Origin: Pseudomonas koreensis
GTDB lineage: Bacteria; Pseudomonadota; Gammaproteobacteria; Pseudomonadales; Pseudomonadaceae
Direction: 5' to 3'
Assembly (NCBI RefSeq): GCF_025447595.1
Contig: NZ_JAOEJU010000005.1
Span: 1-64,000, forward strand
DNA: 64,000 nt
The notes under the pieces are model-generated. The model worked only from the letters and a program-made list of their open reading frames with translations. It was not told the DNA's origin and did no database searches. Made by a program: the position numbers and the translations under genes. Each line of letters starts with the position of its first letter. Position 1 is the stretch's first letter. Below, one piece after another: positions 52,831-64,000 of this stretch.

Positions 52831-54264
52831 TTAAGGCCGGGCCTTGAGTTGGGCTTCGGCAGCCTTGGCCAGATCCGGTGGCAGGAAGTCCTTGTCCGGG
52901 TTGTAGTCGGCCTTCAGATAGCGGGTCAGATCCTGCAAGTCACCCGGGTTCAACGTCCCCGCCGCCTGCTTCAGGCGCAGGTTGTCGAGGATGTAGTCGT
53001 AGCGGGTGTTGTTGTAGTTGCGCACCGAGGTGTACAGCTGACGTTGGGCATCGAGTACGTCGACGATGTTGCGCGTTCCCACCTGATAACCGATTTCCGT
53101 GGCTTCCACGGCGCTTTGGTTGGAGATGATCGACTGTCGGCGCGCCTGTACCTGCTCGACATCCGTGTTCACTGCGCGGTGCAGGTTGCGGGTGTTCTCC
53201 ACGATCTGCCGGCGCAGGCTTTCACGTTGCTGTTCGCTTTGATCCAGTTGCGCATACGACTGGCGTACTTGCGAGCTGGTCAGTCCGCCACTGTAGATCG
53301 GGATATTAAGTTGCAAGCCTACTGTGCTCTGTTCGACGTTGCCACGATACGGCGTGCCGAAGGCATTCGGGTTGGCAAAGCCGAGGGCGTCGTTATCGCC
53401 CTTTTCGTATTTGGCGACGGCGTCGAGGGTCGGCAAGTGACCGGCCTTGCGCTGCTTCAGCGTTTCTTCGGCGGAGCTGACCGCGTAGTTGCTGGCCAGC
53501 AGATTCAGGTTCTGTTTCGCAGCGGTATCGACCCAGGCCTTGGCGTCATTGGGCGCCGGCGGCAGGATCGGCAACGTGTGGACGATGCCCTGAATCGAGT
53601 TGTATTGGCGGTTGGTCAGGGTGATCAGCGCTTCGAACGCATCATCGACCTGGCGCTGAGCGACGATCCGGTTGGCTCGCGCGGTGTCGTAGCTGGCTTG
53701 CGATTGCAGCACGTCGGTCTTGTCCGACAGGCCCACGTCAAAACGCTCGTTGGACTGGTCGAGCTGGCGCTTGAATGCCGCTTCTTCGGCCTTGGTCGAG
53801 GCCAGGTTGTCCTGGCTGCGCAACACGTTGAAGTAGCTTTCGGCCGATTGCAGGATCAGGTTCTGTTCGGTGGCCGAAAGCTGCAGCGCGGCTTGCTCGT
53901 TGACGTCCTTGGCGGCCTGGTACTGGAACCAGCGATCAGCGCGAAACAGCGGCTGTGCCAGCGTCGCCTGATAGGAATGGGCGCTGCGGTTGGCGATGGC
54001 CGATGGCTGGTCGATCGAGGTACGCACGTTGGCGGTTTCGGCGCCGCCGGACAGGTTCGGCAGCAACCCGGCGCGGGCCTGGGGCACCACTTCTTTCTGA
54101 GCACCGTACTGGGCGCGGGCGGCGGCCAGGTCGGCGTTGTTGTCGACCGCTTCCTGATAGACGCTGACCAGATCGGTTTTGGTCGACAAGGGCGCTTCAG
54201 CTGCCCAGGCCATTGCGGTGGACGCACAAGACACGGCGACAGCCAGTGAGAGTTTGCGCAGCAT
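52831..54264 (-). CDS. tolC: TolC-family outer membrane efflux channel
   Basis: Trimeric outer membrane duct for tripartite pumps and type I secretion. The start at 54264 gives MLRKLSLAVAVSCASTAMAWA, a clear signal peptide with cleavage near AWA-AE. An ATG 28 codons upstream would hide it. The 477 mature-plus-signal residues hold two outer membrane factor repeats, with long coiled helices and DVLQSQASYDTARANRIVAQ/NIVDVLDAQRQLYTSVRN as the paired repeat motifs. It is divergent from thiC. Confidence 0.93.
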   Translation of the reverse strand: MLRKLSLAVAVSCASTAMAWAAEAPLSTKTDLVSVYQEAVDNNADLAAARAQYGAQKEVVPQARAGLLPNLSGGAETANVRTSIDQPSAIANRSAHSYQATLAQPLFRADRWFQYQAAKDVNEQAALQLSATEQNLILQSAESYFNVLRSQDNLASTKAEEAAFKRQLDQSNERFDVGLSDKTDVLQSQASYDTARANRIVAQRQVDDAFEALITLTNRQYNSIQGIVHTLPILPPAPNDAKAWVDTAAKQNLNLLASNYAVSSAEETLKQRKAGHLPTLDAVAKYEKGDNDALGFANPNAFGTPYRGNVEQSTVGLQLNIPIYSGGLTSSQVRQSYAQLDQSEQQRESLRRQIVENTRNLHRAVNTDVEQVQARRQSIISNQSAVEATEIGYQVGTRNIVDVLDAQRQLYTSVRNYNNTRYDYILDNLRLKQAAGTLNPGDLQDLTRYLKADYNPDKDFLPPDLAKAAEAQLKARP

Positions 54265-54463
54265 GAGGCGATCCCTAGCATGAATATTATGAGAATAATC
54301 CGGGCGCCAAAGGTAAGGCGCGGCCCATGCAGCGTCAAGGCGCAGCATGGCGTAGCGAGTGTAGTTGTGCTTGCGTGCGGCAACAATCTGCCAATTGCGC
54401 CATTCATCATGGTGTTTGCAGCGGTGTTGGCGTTCTCTGCCGGTTGTGTCTAGACTGGCCGGG

Positions 54464-56602
<2,139 letters not shown>

Positions 56603-56636
56603 TCTGACCTGAAAGGGTGGGGCCTGTAATGGCCCC

Positions 56637-56700
56637 TTCGCGAGCAAGCTCGCTCCCACATTTGAATGCATTCCAAAGTGGGAGCGAGCTTGCTCGCGAA
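56637..56700. repeat. Paired REP element, opposite (GTGGGAGC-in) orientation
   Basis: TTCGCGAGCAAGCTCGCTCCCACA at left and GTGGGAGCGAGCTTGCTCGCGAA at right are separated by only about 16 bases. The arms face inward, unlike the pairs at 6121, 11602, 44384 and 50063. It lies between thiC and cytX. Confidence 0.9.
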
Positions 56701-56742
56701 TACGGTCGACACAACAACAAATGTCCCTCTGAGATAACACCC

Positions 56743-58035
56743 TTGAGCATTCAACCCGGTACTTATTCCCCCGACCTCGCCGTGCCCGCCAACCAGCGTG
56801 TATTCGGCGGTCGGGATCTGTTTTCCCTGTGGTTTTCCCTTGGCATCGGCCTGATGGTCTTGCAGACCGGTGCATTGCTGGCGCCGGGGCTGGGCCTGTC
56901 GGGATCGTTGCTGGCGATTTTCCTCGGCACCCTGGTCGGTGTCCTGTTGCTGGCCGCCGTTGGTGTGATCGGAAGCGACACCGGTCTGTCGTCGATGGCC
57001 GCGCTGAAACTCAGCCTCGGCAGTAAAGGCGCGAGCCTGCCGGCGCTGCTCAACCTGCTGCAACTGATCGGTTGGGGCTCTTTCGAAATCATCGTCATGC
57101 GCGATGCGGCCAGCCTGCTCGGCACCCGTGCGTTCAGCGAAGGCTCGCTGTGGGCCAGTCCGATGCTGTGGACGTTGTGCTTCGGTGCGCTGGCGACTTT
57201 GCTCGCCGTCAGCGGGCCGTTGACGTTCGTGCGCAAGATCCTGCGCAAGTGGGGCATCTGGCTGATTCTGGCCGCGTGCATCTGGCTGACCTGGAACCTG
57301 TTCGCCAAGGCTGACCTCGCCGCCTTGTGGGCACAGGCCGGCGATGGTTCGATGCCGCTCGCCGTGGGCTTCGACATTGCGATTGCGATGCCGCTGTCGT
57401 GGCTGCCGCTGATCGCCGACTACTCGCGTTTCGGAAAGCGAGCGAAGAACGTATTCGGCGGCACGGCGATCGGTTTCTTCATCGGCAACTTCTGGCTGAT
57501 GAGCCTCGGCGTGGCCTACACCCTTGCATTCGCGCCGAGCGGTGAAGTCAACGCGCTGCTGCTGGCGCTGGCCGGCGCCGGTCTGGGCATTCCGCTGTTG
57601 CTGATTCTGCTGGATGAGTCGGAAAACGCTTTCGCCGACATTCACTCGGCAGCGGTTTCCAGCGGGATTCTGTTGCGTCTGAAAGTCGAGCATCTGGCGC
57701 TGGCCATCGGCGTGATCTGCACCCTGATCGCCCTGCTCGCGCCGTTGGCGCAGTACCAGAACTTCCTGCTGTTGATCGGCTCGGTATTTGCGCCGCTATT
57801 CGGCGTGGTGCTGGTGGATCACTTCATCCTGCGCAAGCGCAGTGCCCAGGTGGCGTCGGCCGCGTTGCGCTGGCCGGCACTCTTGGCCTGGCTGGGTGGC
57901 ATCAGCACCTATCACTTGCTGGCCAATCTGTATCCGGATGTCGGCGCGACCCTGCCGGCGCTGGTGCTGGCAGGGCTGCTGCAACTCGTGCTCGGCCGGG
58001 CTTTCAGTTACGGCCGGGAAACAGCTCGGGCTTGA
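56743..58035 (+). CDS. cytX: CytX-like hydroxymethylpyrimidine permease (NCS1 family)
   Basis: Likely imports a thiamine pyrimidine precursor. The 430 residues form about 12 membrane helices of the purine-cytosine permease type, with FGGRDLFSLWFSLGIGLMVL and PLSWLPLIADYSRFGKRA. The start is taken as TTG at 56743 (MSIQPGTYSPDLAVP); an upstream ATG in frame would translate through the REP element. Being next to riboswitch-controlled thiC supports the thiamine role, though the REP pair between them may limit cotranscription. It overlaps the convergent lipoprotein gene by 32 bases. Confidence 0.87.
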   Translation: MSIQPGTYSPDLAVPANQRVFGGRDLFSLWFSLGIGLMVLQTGALLAPGLGLSGSLLAIFLGTLVGVLLLAAVGVIGSDTGLSSMAALKLSLGSKGASLPALLNLLQLIGWGSFEIIVMRDAASLLGTRAFSEGSLWASPMLWTLCFGALATLLAVSGPLTFVRKILRKWGIWLILAACIWLTWNLFAKADLAALWAQAGDGSMPLAVGFDIAIAMPLSWLPLIADYSRFGKRAKNVFGGTAIGFFIGNFWLMSLGVAYTLAFAPSGEVNALLLALAGAGLGIPLLLILLDESENAFADIHSAAVSSGILLRLKVEHLALAIGVICTLIALLAPLAQYQNFLLLIGSVFAPLFGVVLVDHFILRKRSAQVASAALRWPALLAWLGGISTYHLLANLYPDVGATLPALVLAGLLQLVLGRAFSYGRETARA

Positions 58036-58750
58036 GAATGCCGTTCAGGCGCGGGTAAGGGATTTTCAGTTCGACGTGGCCCAACGCGTAAGGCGCGATG
58101 GTGGTCACGTCGTACTTGAGGATCACGCCACCGTAGGTCAGCGCCACGTTCGGGGTTTTGACGAACGGCCAGCTCTTCACGAATTCCGGTTCCTGATCGA
58201 GCTTGGTGCTGATCAGCCAGCTGTTGTGCGCCACTTGCGCGGCTTTCCAGAACGCCTCTTCCTGACCCGGCAGCAACATGTCCGCCAGGGTCAGCACCTT
58301 GTGCTGCTGACGCGAATAGTTGATGAAACCGCGTCCCGGCGTACCGTGGGCGCCGCCGGTGTCCAGGTAGCTCGACGTTTCGATGATCACCAGACCGTCA
58401 TGCTGCTCGCGTACTTTCGCCTGCAAATAGCTGCTGTTGCGCGGGCCGGCGTTGGCCAGGAATTGCTCGCGATACGCTGCCAGCGTTGGTGCTACCGGCG
58501 CGTTCGGTGCGGTGCGGGTCATTTGCAGCAGGCGTTTTTCGATGATGCCGTCCAAGGCAGGCTCTGCCGGGAAGCGCAAGGTATCGATATTGACCAATGG
58601 GCAATCCGGGTTGGAACAACCGGGTTTCAGCGTTTCCGAGGCGTCGCGGGTGGTTTCCAGCGGCGTGCGGTAGTTGGGCTGGAACAGGCTGGCGCAAGCG
58701 CCCAGGGTCAGGGCGATGGCGGCCACGGAGGCAATTTTGAAAAGCGACAT
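58004..58750 (-). CDS. DUF3298/RsiV-like envelope lipoprotein
   Basis: The 248 residues start at 58750 (MSLFKIASVAAIALTLGACA) with a lipobox ending LGAC, six bases or so after AAGGA. An ATG ten codons upstream would disturb the signal. A Cys pair, GCSNPDCP, follows at about residue 45. The C-terminal part, with GGVILKYDVTTIAPYALGHVE, is the DUF3298 domain; the middle (SSYLDTGGAHGTPGRGFINY) is the DUF4163-type part. Possibly a lysozyme- or peptidoglycan-linked protein, but function is not known here. Confidence 0.85.
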   Translation of the reverse strand: MSLFKIASVAAIALTLGACASLFQPNYRTPLETTRDASETLKPGCSNPDCPLVNIDTLRFPAEPALDGIIEKRLLQMTRTAPNAPVAPTLAAYREQFLANAGPRNSSYLQAKVREQHDGLVIIETSSYLDTGGAHGTPGRGFINYSRQQHKVLTLADMLLPGQEEAFWKAAQVAHNSWLISTKLDQEPEFVKSWPFVKTPNVALTYGGVILKYDVTTIAPYALGHVELKIPYPRLNGILKPELFPGRN

Positions 58751-58978
58751 GGGCGTCCTTTCTGAAGCAGGGGAAGGCAAAAAGTTACCGCTTCGACTCT
58801 CAACGAAGCGGTCAGTTCGCCACTAAGCTAATTAGAGTGGGTTTCGCCTTCACCGTCCATCCCGGCGACGGTAAAGGGGCTGCATCAAACGGCGCGGGCG
58901 CGTTAGGATGGCGCGAAGTCGAGGTTGCAGGTAGCAGAAATGAACCTCGTATTGGATTTGCAGTAAACGAGGATGCTC

Positions 58979-59596
58979 ATGACCGATTTCCCCAAAGCCA
59001 TTCCGTCCGCCATCGACATCGTACGACGCGAGCAATGCTACAAGGGCTTCTACAAGCTCGACCGTGTGCATTTGCGCCACGAACTGTTCGCCGGTGGAAT
59101 GAGCCGCGAGATCAATCGTGAAGTGTTCGTGCGCCACGACGCCGTGTGCCTGTTGCCCTACGATCCGCAACGCGACGAAGTGGTGCTGATCGAGCAGTTT
59201 CGCGTCGGCGCCATGGGCAAGACCGCCAACCCGTGGCTGGTGGAACTGGTCGCCGGTCTGATCGACAAGGAAGAAGTGCCGGAAGAAGTTGCTCGCCGCG
59301 AAGCGCAGGAGGAAGCTGGTCTGGACATCAAGGCCCTGTGGCCAATGATGCAATATTTCCCGTCGCCGGGCGGCAGCAACGAATTCGTGCATTTGTACCT
59401 GGGGCGTTGCAGCACCGAAGGCGCGGGCGGCCTGCATGGGCTGGAGGAAGAGGCTGAAGATATTCGCGTCACGGTCTGGGCGTTCGAAGATGCCCTGCAG
59501 GCCGTACGCGACGGACGGATTGCCAACGCGGCGAGCATCATCGCCTTGCAGTGGCTGGCGCTCAATCGCGCCGAAGTGAGGGGGCTATGGTCGTAA
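58979..59596 (+). CDS. nudF: ADP-ribose pyrophosphatase (Nudix) NudF
   Basis: Hydrolyses ADP-ribose and related sugars. The 205 residues contain the full Nudix box, GLIDKEEVPEEVARREAQEE followed by AGL (residues about 97-120). The start at 58979 stands 6 bases after GAGG; the ATG two codons earlier abuts it. It overlaps the next gene by 10 bases, starting an operon of nudF, DUF1249, cpdA and yqiA-like genes, as in many gamma-proteobacteria. Confidence 0.95.
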   Translation: MTDFPKAIPSAIDIVRREQCYKGFYKLDRVHLRHELFAGGMSREINREVFVRHDAVCLLPYDPQRDEVVLIEQFRVGAMGKTANPWLVELVAGLIDKEEVPEEVARREAQEEAGLDIKALWPMMQYFPSPGGSNEFVHLYLGRCSTEGAGGLHGLEEEAEDIRVTVWAFEDALQAVRDGRIANAASIIALQWLALNRAEVRGLWS

Positions 59597-60039
59597 ACAA
59601 GTTGCGCGATCGCTACCGCGTCGACCTCGTGGGCCTGCAAGCCGCCTGCGAGGCCAATTACGCGCGCCTCATGCGACTGTTGCCGGACATGCGCAGCGAC
59701 CCTGAGGCACGGCGCATTGCCGTGACCCAGGGCGACCAGATGCTCGGTGTGCTGGCTCTGGAAGTGCTGCAGACCTGTCCGTACACCACGACTCTGCAAG
59801 TACGTCAGGAACACAGTCTGCCGTGGCTGCCGGTGCCGCAACTGGAAGTGCAGGTCTATCACGATGCGCGCATGGCCGAGGTGATCAGCGCCGAGCATGC
59901 GCGACGTTTTCGCGGTGTCTATCCTTACCCGAATGCGGCCATGCATCAGCCGGACGAAAAAGCCCAGCTCAATCTGTTCCTGGGCGAATGGCTGAGTCAC
60001 TGCCTGGCGTGCGGACACGAATACGCGGCGGTCCGATAA
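59587..60039 (+). CDS. DUF1249 family protein (YqiB-like)
   Basis: Conserved 150-residue protein of unknown role, found between nudF and cpdA in many gamma-proteobacteria. The start at 59587 gives MVVNKLRDRYRVDLVGLQAA. Later segments are PQLEVQVYHDARMAEVIS and YPNAAMHQPDEKAQLNLFLG, characteristic of the family. It begins within the nudF stop region; GAGGGGCT precedes the ATG. Confidence 0.9.
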   Translation: MVVNKLRDRYRVDLVGLQAACEANYARLMRLLPDMRSDPEARRIAVTQGDQMLGVLALEVLQTCPYTTTLQVRQEHSLPWLPVPQLEVQVYHDARMAEVISAEHARRFRGVYPYPNAAMHQPDEKAQLNLFLGEWLSHCLACGHEYAAVR

Positions 60040-60144
60040 GCACTGCAAGTTGTGAACTGCGTCTGGTTCGCCGGTTTCTCTTTGCGTTGTCCCCCCGCAT
60101 AATTGCCGCACCTATCCAGTCCCGCGATCCCGGGGGAGAACGCA

Positions 60145-60960
60145 TTGCCGAGCGTATCGACTTTGACCACCGCCGACACGGCGTTGCTGGTGCAACTCTC
60201 TGACAGTCATCTGTTCGCCGAGGCGGAAGGAACGCTGCTGGGCATGAACACCCGCGAGAGTCTGCAAAAAGTCATCGAGCTGGTGCTCGAACAGCAACCG
60301 CGGATCGACCTGATCGTTGCCAGCGGCGACCTGTCCCAGGACGGCACGCTGGAGTCCTATCAGCAATTCCGGCAGATGACGGCGCAGATCGATGCGCCGG
60401 CCCGCTGGATTCCCGGCAACCATGACGAACCGCAGATCATGGCTCAGGCGACTGTGCAGAGTGCGCTGCTGGAGTCGGTGGTGGATGTCGGCAACTGGCG
60501 CGTGACCCTGCTCGATTCGGCGGTGCCCGGATCGGTGCCGGGGTATTTGCAGGATGACCAGCTGCAATTGCTCGCCCGCTCCTTGAGCGAAGCGCCGGAT
60601 CGCCATCATCTGGTGTGCTTTCACCATCATCCGGTGTCGATCGGTTGCGCATGGATGGAGCCGATCGGCTTGCGCAATCCGGAAGCGTTTTTCGACGTGC
60701 TCGACCGTTTCCCGCAGGCCCGAGCCGTGCTGTGGGGGCATGTGCATCAGGAAATCGACCGCGAACGCAACGGCGTAAGGCTGATCGCCTCGCCATCGAC
60801 CTGCATTCAGTTCGAGCCGGGCAGTGTCGACTTCAAGGTCGGCGAGCAGGCGCCGGGATATCGCTGGTTGCGGTTGCTGCCGGACGGGCGGATCGAGACC
60901 GGTGTGGAGCGTGTCACCGATTTCCGGTTCACCGTTGATTACGGCTCCGACGGTTACTGA
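60145..60960 (+). CDS. cpdA: 3',5'-cAMP phosphodiesterase CpdA
   Basis: Lowers cAMP, so tunes Vfr/Crp-dependent genes. The 271 residues carry the metallophosphatase set: LSDSHLF, SGDLSQDG, PGNHDEP, CFHHHPVS and LWGHVHQE. The start is TTG at 60145, six bases after GGGGGAG, giving MPSVSTLTTADTALLVQLSD. The in-frame ATG at 60103 lacks a ribosome-binding site. It is 105 bases after the DUF1249 gene. A paired REP element follows the stop. Confidence 0.94.
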   Translation: MPSVSTLTTADTALLVQLSDSHLFAEAEGTLLGMNTRESLQKVIELVLEQQPRIDLIVASGDLSQDGTLESYQQFRQMTAQIDAPARWIPGNHDEPQIMAQATVQSALLESVVDVGNWRVTLLDSAVPGSVPGYLQDDQLQLLARSLSEAPDRHHLVCFHHHPVSIGCAWMEPIGLRNPEAFFDVLDRFPQARAVLWGHVHQEIDRERNGVRLIASPSTCIQFEPGSVDFKVGEQAPGYRWLRLLPDGRIETGVERVTDFRFTVDYGSDGY

Positions 60961-60975
60961 AAACCGGGTCTCGCC

Positions 60976-61052
60976 CTCGCGAGCAAGCTCGCTCCCACAA
61001 TGTATTTGCGAACGGCACAGATCCCTTGTGGGAGCGAGCTTGCTCGCGAAGG
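60976..61052. repeat. Paired REP element, opposite (GTGGGAGC-in) orientation
   Basis: CTCGCGAGCAAGCTCGCTCCCACA and its inverted copy TGTGGGAGCGAGCTTGCTCGCGAA are separated by about 30 bases. The arms face inward, as in the pair at 56637. It lies between cpdA and the esterase gene. Confidence 0.9.
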
Positions 61053-61128
61053 CGTCCTTACAAACACCCACGATCCCCCTGACTCCCTGTAAACTCCGCT
61101 TTCTTCAGCCGACGCCCAGGGAGCTCAA

Positions 61129-61737
61129 ATGTCCGGTTCGATTCTCTATATCCATGGTTTCAACAGTGCGCCGGCCTCGAAGAAGGCCTGTCAGCTGGTC
61201 GAGGTGATGAAACGGCTGGGTTTGAGCGATCAACTGCGTGTCCCGGCGCTGCATCACCACCCGCGCGAAGCCATCGGTCAGCTGGAGCAGGCAATCGCTG
61301 AACTCGGCCAGCCGTTGCTGGTGGGAAGCTCGCTCGGCGGCTACTATGCGACTCACCTGGCCGAGCGCCATGGCCTGAAAGCCTTGCTGGTCAACCCGGC
61401 CGTCAGTCCGCACCGGATGTTCGACGGATACCTGGGGACGCAGAAAAACCTGTACACCGACGAAACCTGGGAGCTGACCCACGACCACGTGACGGCCCTG
61501 GCCGAGCTGGAAGTGCTGGCGCCGCAGGATCCACAGCGTTATCAGGTATGGTTGCAGACCGGGGATGAAACGCTGGATTATCGCCTTGCCCAGCAGTATT
61601 ACCGGGCCTGTGCCTTGCGCATTCAGGCCGGCGGCGACCACAGTTTCCAAGGATTTGTTACACAATTGCCGGCATTGCTCAGCTTTGCCGGGATTGGCGC
61701 CGATACCTATCAGGCAATCGATTTCACCGCACTGTGA
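61129..61737 (+). CDS. yqiA: YqiA/YcfP-family alpha/beta-hydrolase esterase
   Basis: Small esterase of 202 residues. The oxyanion region is ILYIHGFNSAPASKKA, the nucleophile elbow is LVGSSLGGYYATHLAE, and the C-terminal GGDHSFQGF holds the catalytic His. It is the usual neighbour between cpdA and parE. Activity on short acyl esters is known for the family; the cellular substrate is not. It ends 42 bases before parE. Confidence 0.92.
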   Translation: MSGSILYIHGFNSAPASKKACQLVEVMKRLGLSDQLRVPALHHHPREAIGQLEQAIAELGQPLLVGSSLGGYYATHLAERHGLKALLVNPAVSPHRMFDGYLGTQKNLYTDETWELTHDHVTALAELEVLAPQDPQRYQVWLQTGDETLDYRLAQQYYRACALRIQAGGDHSFQGFVTQLPALLSFAGIGADTYQAIDFTAL

Positions 61738-61767
61738 AATCTTGCCCCATTTTCATTGAATCACTGA

Positions 61768-63686
<1,919 letters not shown>

Positions 63687-63687
<1 letters not shown>

Positions 63688-64000
63688 TGCGGTTTGGCTG
63701 GGCCTTGGCGGGTGCGTTGTTGCTGGGTTCGATGACGGTTTCGGCAGAGCCTGTGCAGGAGCTGCGGGTGCTCGCCGAACACCCGGTCGAAGGCATGCGC
63801 GGCGGCAACCTGTCGGGGCTGGCCTTGTGCGGCAATGATCTGTGGACCGTTTCGGATCGCGACGATGATCAGATCTACCGTCTCGATACCCGCGACCCGG
63901 TGTGGCAGGCCACGGCCGTGCGCATCGATCCGCCGAAAGTGCCGGACAGCGGTTTGCCGTGGGGCATCAGTTCGCGCACTTGGGCGGCGTCCTTCGTTCG
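63687..64000 (+). CDS. Esterase-like phytase-family protein, partial (runs off window)
   Basis: The ATG overlaps the parE TGA by one base. The open frame runs 104 codons to the window end without a stop. The N-terminus is a signal peptide (MRFGWALAGALLLGSMTVSA). What follows, with RGGNLSGLALCGNDLWTVSD and RDDDQIYRLDT, fits the secreted 'esterase-like activity of phytase' family, as in PA4966 beside parE. Exported; substrate unknown. Confidence 0.8.

Noticed and set aside
58973-58978. ATG two codons upstream as nudF start
   Set aside because: It almost touches the GAGG Shine-Dalgarno; the ATG at 58979 has proper spacing.

Overview
The window looks like chromosomal DNA from a Pseudomonas of the P. 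fluorescens group. It is GC-rich. The protein families and gene order from rlmJ/msrA through dipA, aceFE, glnE and the LPS core genes to msbA, hldE, waaA, tolC, thiC, nudF, cpdA and parE match, with local changes, the block I know from P. aeruginosa PAO1 as roughly PA5019 to PA4966. Paired REP elements (inverted GTGGGAGCGAGC repeats) lie in many gaps. The first 19 bases are a sequencing adapter, so the window starts at a contig end that broke inside a REP element. No prophage, tRNA, rRNA, CRISPR array or insertion sequence was seen.

Layout. (1) 0.1-6 kb: divergent putA and putP for proline use, with seven GTTGCA sites (the PutA operator core) between them. (2) 6.4-9.1 kb: an orphan type VI spike gene (vgrG) and its DUF4123 adaptor, with no recognisable cargo gene. 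(3) 9.2-9.7 kb: a compact locus shaped like a phage C4 antisense RNA. A three-way-junction RNA carries two segments perfectly complementary to the ribosome-binding regions of an 11-codon leader peptide and of the hypothetical gene that overlaps it. This is the most unusual item in the window. (4) 9.9-21 kb: rlmJ, msrA, the c-di-GMP phosphodiesterase dipA, a PhoD-like phosphatase, and aceE-aceF for the pyruvate dehydrogenase complex. Two FadR/GntR-type palindromes lie upstream of aceE.

(5) 21-47 kb: glnE, then the LPS core block. It holds waaF, waaC, waaG, waaP, three more kinase-fold proteins, a small lipoprotein, a carbamoyltransferase, wapH-like, mig-14-like, a PIG-L deacetylase, ssg-like and wapR-like genes. 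A minus-strand pair follows (a WaaL ligase fused to a kinase-like domain, and an acyltransferase), then msbA, a sulfotransferase and hldE. Together these make ADP-heptose, add heptose and outer-core sugars to lipid A-Kdo, phosphorylate and carbamoylate the heptoses, flip the core-lipid A and ligate O antigen. (6) 47-53 kb: a three-gene minus-strand unit of unknown role, an SMR efflux gene divergent from a LysR regulator, and waaA. (7) 53-64 kb: tolC, a TPP riboswitch ahead of thiC and the pyrimidine transporter cytX, a DUF3298 lipoprotein, nudF, a DUF1249 gene, cpdA, a YqiA-like esterase, parE and the start of a phytase-like esterase gene.

Coordinates for several genes were moved to internal starts, including GTG and TTG codons, on the basis of ribosome-binding sites and family N-termini. 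All functional names come from motif recognition by eye; no database search was run.
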